DNA from: Streptomyces sp. A0958
GTDB lineage: Bacteria; Actinomycetota; Actinomycetes; Streptomycetales; Streptomycetaceae
Direction: 5' to 3'
DNA: 37,858 bases
NCBI RefSeq assembly: GCF_004795035.1
Contig: NZ_SSBK01000049.1
Span: 1-37,858 of the forward strand
The notes beneath the pieces were generated by a model. It was not told the origin of the DNA and ran no database searches. It saw only the letters and a program-made list of their open reading frames with translations. The position numbers and the translations under genes are program-made. Numbering within the stretch: position 1 is the first letter of the stretch; each line of letters starts with the position of its first letter. Positions 20,558 through 28,535 of this stretch are shown piece by piece.

Positions 20558-20612
20558 ACCTGCCACAGAGTGTCACGGAGCGGTCCAACACCACCACACC
20601 AGGGGGCACCAC

Positions 20613-21275
20613 TTGTCCGTCACCCTCGTCCCGCAGGGGGCGCACCTCACCCGTCGGCTGGTCCAGCTGTACGCGGGGCTCGCGCTGTACGGGGCGAGTT
20701 CGGCGCTGCTGGTCGTCGCCGGCCTCGGCCTGGAACCGTGGGGCGTGCTGCACCAGGGGCTCGCCGGACGCACCGGGATCAGCATCGGCGTGGTCTCGAT
20801 CATCATCGGCGCGATCGTGCTGCTGCTGTGGATACCGTTGCGGCAGCGGCCGGGTCTGGGCACGGTGTCGAATGTCTTCGCCGTGGGCCTCGCGATGGAC
20901 GGCACGCTCGCGCTCGTCCCCGAGGTGCACGGGCTCGTGGCGCGGTCCGGGGTGATGGTGGCCGGGATCGTCCTCAACGGTGTGGCGACGGGGCTCTACA
21001 TCACCGCCCGGTTCGGCCCCGGCCCCCGGGACGGGCTGATGACCGGGCTGCACCGGCGGACCCGCGGGTCGATCCGGCTGGTCCGCACGGCGATCGAGGT
21101 CGCGGTGGTGATCACCGGATTCCTGCTCGGCGGCTCCCTCGGCGTGGGCACGGTCCTGTACGCCCTGGCCATCGGCCCGCTCGCCCAGGTCTTCCTGCGT
21201 CTCTTCGCGATCCCGGACACCAAGGCCACCTCGGCCGATGCCCCGGCGGCCGGGCGGTCCATACTGCGGCGGTGA
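20613..21275 (+). CDS. YczE/YyaS/YitT-family membrane protein
   Basis: 220 aa from TTG 20613, preceded by AGGGGG with 6-nt spacing. The long upstream open frame is a shadow of the regulator gene. Five to six hydrophobic segments are visible: about 14-38 (LYAGLALYGASSALLVVAGL), 52-73 (IGVVSIIIGAIVLLLWIPL), 80-100, 106-130 (GVMVAGIVLNGVATGLYITA), 150-175 (AIEVAVVITGFLLGG) and 177-200. The GLEPWGVLHQGLA and GLGTVSNVF segments fit the YczE group, integral membrane proteins of uncertain transport function. It is divergent from the MocR gene and overlaps the next gene by 4 nt (GTGA), so translation is probably coupled. In other bacteria such genes are activated by the adjacent MocR protein. Confidence 0.88.
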   Translation: MSVTLVPQGAHLTRRLVQLYAGLALYGASSALLVVAGLGLEPWGVLHQGLAGRTGISIGVVSIIIGAIVLLLWIPLRQRPGLGTVSNVFAVGLAMDGTLALVPEVHGLVARSGVMVAGIVLNGVATGLYITARFGPGPRDGLMTGLHRRTRGSIRLVRTAIEVAVVITGFLLGGSLGVGTVLYALAIGPLAQVFLRLFAIPDTKATSADAPAAGRSILRR

Positions 21276-22036
21276 CTTCCGAACGCCACCCCTATCTGGA
21301 ACATCCCGCCCCGCTCGCGTTCGCCCACCGGGGCGGTGCGGCGGACGGGATCGAGAACACGGCGGCCGCCTTCCGCCGGGCCGCCGACGCCGGGTACCGC
21401 TACTTCGAGACCGATGTGCACGCCTCGGCGGACGGCCGCCTCGTGGCCTTCCACGACGCCACGCTGGACCGGGTGACGGACGCCGGGGGCAGGCTGGCGG
21501 AGCTGCCGTGGAGCGAGATACGCCGGGCCCGGGTCGCCGGGCGCGAGCCGCTGCCGCTGTTCGAGGAGCTGCTGGAGGCGTTCCCGGAGGCCCGGTGGAA
21601 CGTGGACATCAAGGCGGAGGCCGCGCTGGAGCCGCTCGTGGAGCTGATCCGGGCGACGGACTCCTGGGACCGGGTGTGCGTGGGTTCGTTCTCCGAGGCG
21701 CGGGTCGCCAGGGCGCACCGCCTGGGCGGCCCGCGCCTCGCCACGTCGTACGGCGTGCGCGGCGTCCTCGGGCTGCGGCTGCGCTCGTACGGAATCCCGG
21801 CGGCGCTGCGGGCGGGGGCGGTGTGCGCGCAGGTCCCGGAGAGCCAGGGCGGCATCCGCGTCGTCGACCGGCGCTTCGTGCGCGAGGCGCACGCGCGCGG
21901 GCTCCAGGTGCACGTCTGGACGGTGAACGAACCGGAGCGGATGGCCGCGCTTCTGGACCTCGGTGTGGATGGCATCATGACCGATCACATCGAGACGCTG
22001 CGCACGGTGCTGAGCGAGCGGGGGGCCTGGGCCTGA
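21272..22036 (+). CDS. Glycerophosphodiester phosphodiesterase (GDPD)
   Basis: 254 aa from GTG 21272, overlapping the previous stop by 4 nt. It hydrolyses glycerophosphodiesters from phospholipid turnover to glycerol-3-phosphate and an alcohol. The TIM-barrel GDPD signature is complete: H19-R20-G21-G22, E28-N29-T30, metal ligands E46 and D48 in ETDVHAS, second catalytic H61 in AFHD, NVDIKAE, and the C-terminal VWTVNEPERM and DGIMTDH. There is no signal peptide, so it is the cytoplasmic UgpQ/GlpQ2-like type of normal length. It lies in an apparent operon with the YczE-like gene; 46 bp separate it from the MFS gene. Confidence 0.93.
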   Translation: MTSERHPYLEHPAPLAFAHRGGAADGIENTAAAFRRAADAGYRYFETDVHASADGRLVAFHDATLDRVTDAGGRLAELPWSEIRRARVAGREPLPLFEELLEAFPEARWNVDIKAEAALEPLVELIRATDSWDRVCVGSFSEARVARAHRLGGPRLATSYGVRGVLGLRLRSYGIPAALRAGAVCAQVPESQGGIRVVDRRFVREAHARGLQVHVWTVNEPERMAALLDLGVDGIMTDHIETLRTVLSERGAWA

Positions 22037-22082
22037 CCGCCGGCCGGGTGACGTCTCCACGGGGAGATTTCGAGGGGGCGCC

Positions 22083-23471
22083 ATGACCGCCGAGACCGCG
22101 GACACCGCCGAACCGGCCGACGGCACGACGGGCCCCGGCGGACCCGACGGCCCGGCCGAGCGACGCCGGGAGCGGCGCGGCTGGTACTTCTACGACTTCG
22201 CCTGCTCCGTCTACTCGACGAGCGTCATCACGGTCTTCCTCGGCCCGTATCTGACGTCGGTCGCCAAGGCCGCGTCGGACGCCGACGGCTTCGTCCATCC
22301 GCTCGGCATCCCGGTGCGCGCCGGGTCACTGTTCGCGTACGCCGTCTCCGCGTCGCTCGTCCTCGCGATCGTCCTGATGCCGATCGTGGGCGCCGCGGCC
22401 GACCGTACGGGCCGCAAGAAGCCGCTGCTCGCGGCGGCGGCCTACACCGGAGCTGCCGCGACGACAGCCATGTTCTTCCTGGACGGCCACCGCTATCTGC
22501 TCGGCGCCTTCCTGCTCATCGTGGCGAACGCCGCGACGGCGATCGCGATGATGCTGTACAACGCCTATCTGCCGCAGATCGCGGAGCCCGACGAGCGCGA
22601 CGCGGTCTCCTCCCGGGGCTGGGCGTTCGGCTACACCTCCGGGGCGCTGGTCCTCGTCCTCAACCTGATCCTGTACTCGGGTCACGACTCCTTCGGCCTT
22701 ACCGAGTCCGAGGCCGTGCGGATCTGCCTGGCCTCGGCGGGCGTGTGGTGGGGCGTCTTCACCGTCGTACCGCTGCTCCGGCTGCGCGACCGCGGGGTGG
22801 CGGTGGCGCCGGGCGGCCGGGGGGCGGTGGGCTCCGGCTGGCGGCAGCTGAGGGCGACCCTGAGCGACATGCGGCGCCATCCGCTGACCCTGTCCTTCCT
22901 CCTCGCCTACCTCGTCTACAACGACGGCGTGCAGACCGTGATCTCGCAGGCGTCGGTGTACGGCTCCGAGGAGCTCGGCCTCGGCCAGACGACGCTGATC
23001 ACGGCGGTGCTGCTGGTGCAGGTGCTGGCGGTCGCGGGGGCGCTGGCGATGGGGCGCCTGGCCCGGGTGTACGGCGCGCAGCGCACGATCCTCGGCTCGC
23101 TGGTCGTCTGGACGCTGATCCTGGTCGCCGGGTACTTCCTGCCCGCCGGCTCGCCCGTCTTCTTCTACGTGCTGGCCGCCGCGATCGGCCTGGTGCTGGG
23201 CGGCAGCCAGGCGCTGTCCCGCTCCCTGTTCTCGCATCTGGTGCCGCGCGGCAAGGAGGCCGAGTACTTCTCGGCGTACGAGATGAGCGACCGCGGGCTG
23301 AGCTGGCTGGGGCCCCTGGTGTTCGGCCTCGCCTACCAGCTGACCGGCAGTTATCGGGACGCGATCGCCTCGTTGGTGGTTTTCTTCGTCGTCGGTTCGG
23401 TGCTGCTCGCGCGGGTGCCGCTCAGGCAGGCGGTCGCGGCGGCGGGAAATCCCGTACCCGAACGGATTTAG
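22083..23471 (+). CDS. UMF1-type MFS transporter (Atg22-like)
   Basis: 462 aa from ATG 22083 with GAGGGGGC just upstream. An acidic, Gly-rich N-terminus (about 1-30) precedes the characteristic GWYFYDFACSVYSTSVITVF first helix of the UMF1/vacuole-effluxer group. About 12 membrane helices follow, with loop motif ADRTGRKKP (about 103-111) and a second-half repeat around LARVYGAQRTILGS. The ALSRSLFSHLVPRGKEAEYF and YEMSDRGLSWLGPLVFG segments are typical of the family. The substrate is unknown; related Streptomyces proteins are annotated only as MFS transporters. It probably belongs to the transcript starting at 20613. Confidence 0.92.
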   Translation: MTAETADTAEPADGTTGPGGPDGPAERRRERRGWYFYDFACSVYSTSVITVFLGPYLTSVAKAASDADGFVHPLGIPVRAGSLFAYAVSASLVLAIVLMPIVGAAADRTGRKKPLLAAAAYTGAAATTAMFFLDGHRYLLGAFLLIVANAATAIAMMLYNAYLPQIAEPDERDAVSSRGWAFGYTSGALVLVLNLILYSGHDSFGLTESEAVRICLASAGVWWGVFTVVPLLRLRDRGVAVAPGGRGAVGSGWRQLRATLSDMRRHPLTLSFLLAYLVYNDGVQTVISQASVYGSEELGLGQTTLITAVLLVQVLAVAGALAMGRLARVYGAQRTILGSLVVWTLILVAGYFLPAGSPVFFYVLAAAIGLVLGGSQALSRSLFSHLVPRGKEAEYFSAYEMSDRGLSWLGPLVFGLAYQLTGSYRDAIASLVVFFVVGSVLLARVPLRQAVAAAGNPVPERI

Positions 23472-23658
23472 ACGTTGAAGTAAAAGGCCGGTAGTGTACG
23501 CCTTTGGCCTGCCCCGGATGACCGTTACTGCGAGTGGAAGTCTCCGAACCGTTGGGTGACAACTTCCTTCAAATGTGACAAACCGGGTATGGGCGGGTAC
23601 CTGAACCCTGGGAAACCTGAAAATCAGCGGCACGACGGCCGACGTATGACCGGCAACG

Positions 23659-23684
23659 GGAATCTTTGCCGCCGACCGGACGTT
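23659..23684 (+). promoter_or_regulatory. Sigma-R (thiol/oxidative stress) promoter of rbpA
   Basis: GGAAT (23659-23663) and GTT (23682-23684) are separated by exactly 18 nt, a full match to the Streptomyces sigma-R consensus GGAAT-N18-GTT. The predicted start is near 23690, about 55 nt before the rbpA ATG. rbpA of S. coelicolor is a known sigma-R target, which supports the call. Confidence 0.85.
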
Positions 23685-23745
23685 GACCGATTGACGACGA
23701 CAGCGACACCTGTCCTGTGGGCGACAAGCCCGGGAGGCACGATTC

Positions 23746-24120
23746 ATGAGTGAGCGAGCTCTCCGCGGCACGCGACTCGTGGTTACCAGCTACGAGACGG
23801 ACCGCGGCATCGATCTGGCCCCGCGCCAGGCGGTGGAGTACGCATGCCCGAACGGACATCGATTCGAGATGCCGTTCTCGGTAGAGGCGGAAATTCCGCC
23901 GGAGTGGGAGTGCAAGGCGTGTGGCGCCCAGGCACTCCTGGTGGACGGGGATGGCCCCGAGGAGAAGAAGGGCAAGCCTGCGCGCACGCACTGGGACATG
24001 CTCATGGAGCGGCGCACACGCGAGGAACTGGAAGAGGTGCTGGCCGAGAGGCTGGCGGTCCTGCGCTCCGGAGCGATGAACATCGCCGTGCATCCCCGGG
24101 ACAGCAGGAAGTCTGCCTGA
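23746..24120 (+). CDS. rbpA: RNA polymerase-binding protein RbpA
   Basis: 124 aa from ATG 23746 with GGGAGG upstream. RbpA binds RNA polymerase and principal sigma factors, helps open promoter DNA and raises basal rifampicin tolerance. The architecture is complete: the N-terminal tail (SERALRGTRLVVTSYETDRG), then a zinc-ribbon-like core domain with C34, H38, C56 and C59. Next comes the basic linker (KKGKPARTHWDMLMERR), and last the C-terminal sigma-interacting helix (TREELEEVLAERLAVLRSG). It is monocistronic: a sigma-R promoter in front, a strong palindromic terminator behind and a convergent neighbour. Confidence 0.98.
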   Translation: MSERALRGTRLVVTSYETDRGIDLAPRQAVEYACPNGHRFEMPFSVEAEIPPEWECKACGAQALLVDGDGPEEKKGKPARTHWDMLMERRTREELEEVLAERLAVLRSGAMNIAVHPRDSRKSA

Positions 24121-24140
24121 CCCGGTAGCACCGCACCGAG

Positions 24141-24191
24141 ACAAAAGCCGAGGGCCGCGACACACTGTGTGTCGCGGCCCTCGGCTTTTGT
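24141..24191. terminator. Perfect 25-bp palindromic bidirectional terminator between rbpA and fxsA
   Basis: Arms 24141-24165 and 24167-24191 are perfectly complementary around one central T: ACAAAAGCCGAGGGCCGCGA and onward, with an A-rich start and a TTTTGT end. It can terminate in both directions between the convergent rbpA (stop 24120) and fxsA (stop 24237). A partial second copy (TCGTGGCCCTCGGCTCTGTC) follows directly at 24191-24210. Confidence 0.93.
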
Positions 24192-24236
24192 CGTGGCCCT
24201 CGGCTCTGTCGTGGGCTGGCTTGCGGCGCCGCCGGA

Positions 24237-24821
24237 TTACGGGGTCAGCGGCGGGCGGGGGTTGTCGTCCGGGCGGGCGTCCCGCTGCGACGGTTCGTCG
24301 CGGATGACCTCGCCCTGGACCACCTTGCCGTCCGGGCGGTGGATACGGGCCTGCTGGAAGGCGTCCGAGAAACCGCCGGGGGCCGCCGCGCGCACGCGCC
24401 GCTCCAGCGAGTTCTCCGCGTACCTGCTGAGCGCCGAGCGGACCGGCGGCACCAGGAGCAGCAGTCCGGCCACGTCCGAGATCATGCCCGGGATCATGAT
24501 CAGCAGCCCGCCGAGCATCAGGAAGCCGTTGCCCCGGCTCGAAGGGGCGGGCGAGGAGCCGTCCGCGCCCGGCTGCCCCGGCATCTGCTGAAGCGTCTGG
24601 GTGAGGTTGCGGAAGGCGCGGCGGCCGGCCCGCTTGATCACGGCGGCGCCGAGGACGATCCCGGCGGCCAGCAGGATCAGGACGGTGAGCCCGCCCGCGA
24701 CGTCCGCCACCAGGATGAGCAGCCAGATCTCCAGCACCGCCCAGGCGGCGACGGCGAGGGGTACGAAGGTCCGCGCGCGCGAGCGCCTGCGGGCGGTCGG
24801 GGGCGGTGTGCCGGTCGTCAT
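24237..24821 (-). CDS. fxsA: FxsA-family membrane protein
   Basis: 194 aa from ATG 24821. Two hydrophobic hairpins flank a Pro/Ser-rich loop: about 18-42 (TFVPLAVAAWAVLEIWLLIL), 43-62, and about 97-125 (NGFLMLGGLLIMIPGMISDV, AGLLLLVPPVR). The GFLMLGGLLIMIPGMISD segment is the hallmark of FxsA, first known for relieving phage F exclusion in E. coli. The soluble C-terminus (about 130-194) is charged, with a GEVIRDEP-type end. Cytoplasmic-membrane location; the molecular role in actinobacteria is unknown. It is 63 bp downstream of ppm on the same strand and likely cotranscribed with it. Confidence 0.93.
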   Translation of the reverse strand: MTTGTPPPTARRRSRARTFVPLAVAAWAVLEIWLLILVADVAGGLTVLILLAAGIVLGAAVIKRAGRRAFRNLTQTLQQMPGQPGADGSSPAPSSRGNGFLMLGGLLIMIPGMISDVAGLLLLVPPVRSALSRYAENSLERRVRAAAPGGFSDAFQQARIHRPDGKVVQGEVIRDEPSQRDARPDDNPRPPLTP

Positions 24822-24884
24822 GCCCCCAGTGTGCCTGGCCCCGCGTCCGTACGCCGTAAGGGGGTGGGGCGCAGGTGGCGGGCG

Positions 24885-25652
24885 TCAGGGCGTGCGGCGG
24901 CCGAGAGCCCGGTTGGTACGGCTGGTGACGCCCCAGGCCGTCACGCGCCAGAGCGCCTCGACGAGGATGTCCCGGCTCATCTTGGAGTCGCCGACCTCGC
25001 GGTCCACGAAGGTGATCGGCACCTCGACCACATGGAAACCGGACTCGACCGCCCGGCGGGCCAGGTCGACCTGGAAGCAGTAGCCCTGCGAGGCCACCTC
25101 GTCCAGGCCGATGCCCTTGAGGGTCTCGGTGCGGAACGCCCGGTAGCCGCCGGTGACGTCCCGCGTCCGCAGCCCGAGCATCAGCCGGGAGTAGGTGCTG
25201 CCGCCGCGGGAGATGATCTCGCGGGACTTGGGCCAGTTGACCACCCGGCCGCCGGGCACCCAGCGGGAGCCGAGGACCAGGTCCGCGCCCTTGAGCGCGG
25301 TGAGCAGCCGGGGCAGTTCCTCGGGCTGGTGGGAGCCGTCCGCGTCCATCTCGACCAGGACGCCGTACTCGTGCTCCATGCCCCACCGGAAGCCGGCGAG
25401 GTAGGCCGCGCCGAGCCCCTCCTTGCCCTGGCGGTGCAACACGTGGACATGGTCGTCGGCCGCGGCCAGCTCGTCGGCGAGCTTGCCGGTGCCGTCGGGG
25501 CTGTTGTCGTCGGCGACCAGGATGTCGGCCTCCGGCACGGCCGCGCGCACCCGGCTGACGATCGGCTTGATGTTCTCGGCCTCGTTGTAGGTCGGAATGA
25601 TCACCAAGACACTGCCGAGCGGGCCGAATCGCCGCTGACCGCCGTCGTTCAC
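24885..25652 (-). CDS. ppm1: Polyprenol-monophosphomannose synthase (GT2)
   Basis: 255 aa from GTG 25652 with GAGGGG 6 nt upstream. It transfers mannose from GDP-mannose to polyprenyl phosphate on the cytoplasmic face, giving the donor used for protein O-mannosylation and lipoglycans. GT2 motifs: VIIPTYNEAENI (about 17-28), VADDNSPDGT (about 46-55), the metal-binding EMDADGSHQP (DAD, about 99-108), VLGSRWVPGG, and SQGYCFQVDLA. It is the soluble catalytic-domain form; Streptomyces Ppm1 is separate from the apolipoprotein N-acyltransferase fused to it in some mycobacteria. In S. coelicolor, Ppm and the O-mannosyltransferase are needed for phage phiC31 receptor glycosylation. Next gene: fxsA. 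Confidence 0.95.
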   Translation of the reverse strand: MNDGGQRRFGPLGSVLVIIPTYNEAENIKPIVSRVRAAVPEADILVADDNSPDGTGKLADELAAADDHVHVLHRQGKEGLGAAYLAGFRWGMEHEYGVLVEMDADGSHQPEELPRLLTALKGADLVLGSRWVPGGRVVNWPKSREIISRGGSTYSRLMLGLRTRDVTGGYRAFRTETLKGIGLDEVASQGYCFQVDLARRAVESGFHVVEVPITFVDREVGDSKMSRDILVEALWRVTAWGVTSRTNRALGRRTP

Positions 25653-26179
25653 TTACTGCCCCTCACGTCCGTACGCAGGTGCACACCATATCGAGCGCGG
25701 AGGCGCGGAACGCCGTCCCGGTCGGGGTGGCGCGGGAGTCGTGGCGGACAGAAGAGCGGAAGTAGGGACAGAAGTGCGGATCGGGGCCCGGTGTCCTTCG
25801 GGCCGACCTGGAACCCGCTGGCTGCGGGTCGACCTAGAGCCGTTGTCTACTGAACGTCCGGGCCCCACCCGGGTCGCACCCTCCGTCCGGCTGAGACCTT
25901 CCCTCGCCCCCGAGGCGCGGGCGCTGAACCTGGCTGTCAGTGGTGGTGCGCCGGTGCGGCACACCACCCCATGACCCAGCGGCGTTCGACGACTGCGTGG
26001 AGGTTTAACCGGTCGGACGTCCTGTGGTGGACTCGGCCGAACCTACCGGCCGATGGCCGCATTCTGTCAATAGTTGCCTGACCTGCATCGTTTACCGAAC
26101 TTGCCTGGTCAGTCCTGAAGATCCCCAGGTAGCGGGAGAGCCGGGCCGCCTTCGATCGGCGGTACGAAATGTCCGCACG
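25653..26179. promoter_or_regulatory. 527-bp non-coding region upstream of ppm1, with a 15-bp direct repeat and a candidate promoter
   Basis: No convincing gene. GGACAGAAGAGCGGA (25746-25760) and GGACAGAAGTGCGGA (25766-25780) are 15-bp direct repeats with one mismatch and a 20-bp period. On the minus strand, TTGACA (26070-26065) and TAGGTT (26045-26040) are separated by 19 nt, a somewhat long-spaced vegetative-type promoter. If used, it would give ppm1 a leader of about 380 nt. A 77-codon plus-strand frame at 25741-25974 has no family features. Confidence 0.4.
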
Positions 26180-27820
26180 TCACTCGTTCGGCCTTACGTA
26201 GACAGTTTGTCCGAACACGACCGTGCGCAGGCACACCGGGAGGTCGGCGCCGGGGCTCAGGTCCGGCAGCCCCGGCGTCCCCGACCTGGGGTCCGTCGAC
26301 CAGCGCGCGACCCGGTCGTCCGGGGCCTGGACCACCAGGTCGTCGGTGCGCCAGACCGCGTAGTCGGCCGGGGCGCCGGGCACCAGGGTGCCCGCGTCGT
26401 CGCGGCCGACGGCCCGCCAGCCGCCCCGGGTGTGCGCGGTGAACCCGGCCCGCACGGAGATGCGGTGCTCGGGCGTCCGGTGGAAGGCGGCGGCCCGTAC
26501 GGTCCCCCACGGGTCCAACGGGGTCACCGGGCTGTCGGAGCCGAAGGCGAGGGGCACACCGGCCCGCAGGAGGGCCGCGTACGGGTTCAGGGTCCTGGCC
26601 CGCCCGACGCCCAGCCGCTGGGCGTACATGGCCTCCTCACCGCCCCAGGCGGCGTCGAAGGCGGGCTGGACGGAGGCGGTGAGGCCCAGCTCCGCGAAGG
26701 CGGCGACGGTCTCGGGGGTCAGCATCTCCGCGTGTTCGACGCGGTGCCGGGCGGCCCGCACCCGGCCGAGGCCCACCTGCTCGGCCGCCGCCCTGACGCC
26801 GGCGACGACCGCCGAGAGCGCCGCGTCCCCGATGGCGTGGAAGCCCGCCTGCAGCCCTGCCTCGGTGCAGGCGGCGACGTGGGCGGCGATCTGCCCGGCG
26901 TCCAGGTGGGCGGTGCCGGAGTGCGGGGCGTCGGCGTACGGCTCGTGCAGGCAGGCGGTGTGCGAGCCGAGCGAACCGTCCACGAAGAGGTCACCGGCCG
27001 CTCCGACCGCGCCCAGCTCGCGGATGCGCAGGGCGTCCTTCTCGTCGCCCACCTGCTCGGCCCAGTAGCCGAACACCCGGGGCCCCGGGTGCCCGGCGGC
27101 CAGCTTCAGCAGCCCGGTGAAGTCGTCCTCGTCGGAGATGTCCGGGCCGCCGCACTCGTGGACCGTGCCGATGCCGAGGGACGCGGCGTGGCGCAGCGCG
27201 GCCCGCTGGGCGTCGGCGCGCTGGGCGGGCGACACGGCGTCGTGGGCGGCCGCGCGCACCGCGTGGTGGGCGGCCGCGGTCAGCGCTCCCTCTGGGTGGT
27301 AGCCGGCCATCGCGGTGACGCCGGGGACGAGGTCGAGCAGTGCGGTGGTGACGGCCGCGGAGTGCACGTCGATCCGGGGCAGGTAGACGGGCCGGCCGCC
27401 CGCCGCCTCGTCCAGTTCGGCGCGCGAGGGCGGACGCTGCTCGGGCCAGCGTGTGGCGTCCCAGCCGTGTCCCAGGACGACCCGGTCGGCGGGGTGGGCG
27501 GCGATGTGGGCGCGGACCTGGGCGAGGGCGTCGCCCAGGGTGCGGGCGCCGGAGAGGTCGAGGCCGGTGAGGGCCAGACCGGTCGAGGTGGTGTGGACGT
27601 GGGCGTCGGTGAACGCGGGAGTGACCAGGGCCCCTTCGAGGTCGATCACTTCGTCGACGCCGCTCGCGAAGGCGTCGGCCGCCCCCTCCGATCCCACCCA
27701 GGCGACATGGCCCCGTTCGACCACCATGGCGGTGGCGAAGGGGTCGGCGGGGCTGTGGACGTCTCCACCGCGCAGCAGCACGGTGCGGTGTTCGCTCTGG
27801 GGGGCGGCGCTCTCGGTCAT
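26180..27820 (-). CDS. Amidohydrolase family protein (YtcJ-like)
   Basis: 546 aa from ATG 27820. An N-terminal beta sandwich (RTVLLRGGDV, AMVVERGHVAWVG) leads to the metal-binding HxH, H74 and H76 in TDAHVHTT. The rest is a TIM barrel with DGSLGSHTACLHEP (about 276-289), FHAIGDAAL (about 323-331), HRVEHAEML (about 356-364) and FGSDSPVTPLDPW (about 431-443). GTLVPGAPADYAVW closes the C-terminal sandwich. The layout and length fit YtcJ-type metallo-dependent hydrolases acting on amides or formamides; the substrate is unknown. No signal peptide. It stands between the Lrp gene (72 bp away, same strand) and the ppm1 leader region. The context matches the S. coelicolor order from memory. Confidence 0.9.
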   Translation of the reverse strand: MTESAAPQSEHRTVLLRGGDVHSPADPFATAMVVERGHVAWVGSEGAADAFASGVDEVIDLEGALVTPAFTDAHVHTTSTGLALTGLDLSGARTLGDALAQVRAHIAAHPADRVVLGHGWDATRWPEQRPPSRAELDEAAGGRPVYLPRIDVHSAAVTTALLDLVPGVTAMAGYHPEGALTAAAHHAVRAAAHDAVSPAQRADAQRAALRHAASLGIGTVHECGGPDISDEDDFTGLLKLAAGHPGPRVFGYWAEQVGDEKDALRIRELGAVGAAGDLFVDGSLGSHTACLHEPYADAPHSGTAHLDAGQIAAHVAACTEAGLQAGFHAIGDAALSAVVAGVRAAAEQVGLGRVRAARHRVEHAEMLTPETVAAFAELGLTASVQPAFDAAWGGEEAMYAQRLGVGRARTLNPYAALLRAGVPLAFGSDSPVTPLDPWGTVRAAAFHRTPEHRISVRAGFTAHTRGGWRAVGRDDAGTLVPGAPADYAVWRTDDLVVQAPDDRVARWSTDPRSGTPGLPDLSPGADLPVCLRTVVFGQTVYVRPNE

Positions 27821-27892
27821 GGGGACCAGTCTCCCGCCTGCCGGGAGCGGTCCGGTGCGCGCCCCCCCGAAGGGGGTGTCCGACGAATCCCC

Positions 27893-28333
27893 TCAGATCT
27901 GCGGCGGGCGCGCCTCGTAGGGGGTCGAGAGGACGACCGTGGTGCGGGTGGAGACTCCGGCGAGCGAGCGGATGCGCGTCAGCAGGTTCTCCAGCTCCAG
28001 CGGGGTCGCGACCCGGACCTTGAGGATGTAGTTCTCGTCGCCGGCGACGCTGTGGCACGCCTCCAACTCGGGGACGCCGGCGAGTCGTTCGGCGATGTCG
28101 TCCGGGGCGCTCGGGTCGAAGGGCTTGACCGAGATGAACGCGGTCAGGGGCAGGCCGACCGCCTCGGGGTCGACGACCGCGGCGTAGCCCCGGATCACCC
28201 CGCGCTGCTCCAGCCTGCGGACGCGCTGATGAACGGCCGAGGTGGACAGGCCGGTGGCCTTGCCCAGGTCGGTGTAGCTCATCCGCCCGTCCTTGACGAG
28301 CAACTCCACGATGTGACGGTCCAGCTCCTCCAT
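27893..28333 (-). CDS. Lrp/AsnC-family transcriptional regulator
   Basis: 146 aa from ATG 28333 (MEELDRHIVELLVKDGRMSY). The frame continues to 28738, but that part is antisense to the next gene. The N-terminal winged helix has DLGKATGLSTSAVHQRVRRL (about 22-41) as the recognition unit. The C-terminal RAM domain (about 65-140), with VPELEACHSVAGDENYILKV and the STRTTVVLS strand, binds effector amino acids and mediates octamer assembly. Full normal length for the family. It is divergent from the 133-aa gene at 28536 across 202 bp, which may be its target or may hold an autoregulatory site. Confidence 0.93.
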   Translation of the reverse strand: MEELDRHIVELLVKDGRMSYTDLGKATGLSTSAVHQRVRRLEQRGVIRGYAAVVDPEAVGLPLTAFISVKPFDPSAPDDIAERLAGVPELEACHSVAGDENYILKVRVATPLELENLLTRIRSLAGVSTRTTVVLSTPYEARPPQI

Positions 28334-28535
28334 ATGGATCAATCTATGGCCAGGAGTCCTTCCAGGCACAGCTGCCCAGCCCTTGGGATGGCACCTGCGT
28401 CGGGCATGTGACCAACGCCACATGTTTACGGACCAGTAGTCGGACACGAAATGGTTACGGCCGATCGGCGGCGGGAAGTGCTTGCTGTGGCCGAGGCCAC
28501 GGCGCCATGTCGGCCCACCCGAGGGGGGATTTCCC

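Noticed and set aside
25741..25974. 77-codon plus-strand frame upstream of ppm1
   Set aside because: No ribosome-binding site, Arg/Pro/Gly-rich composition, and the direct repeats in it look regulatory.
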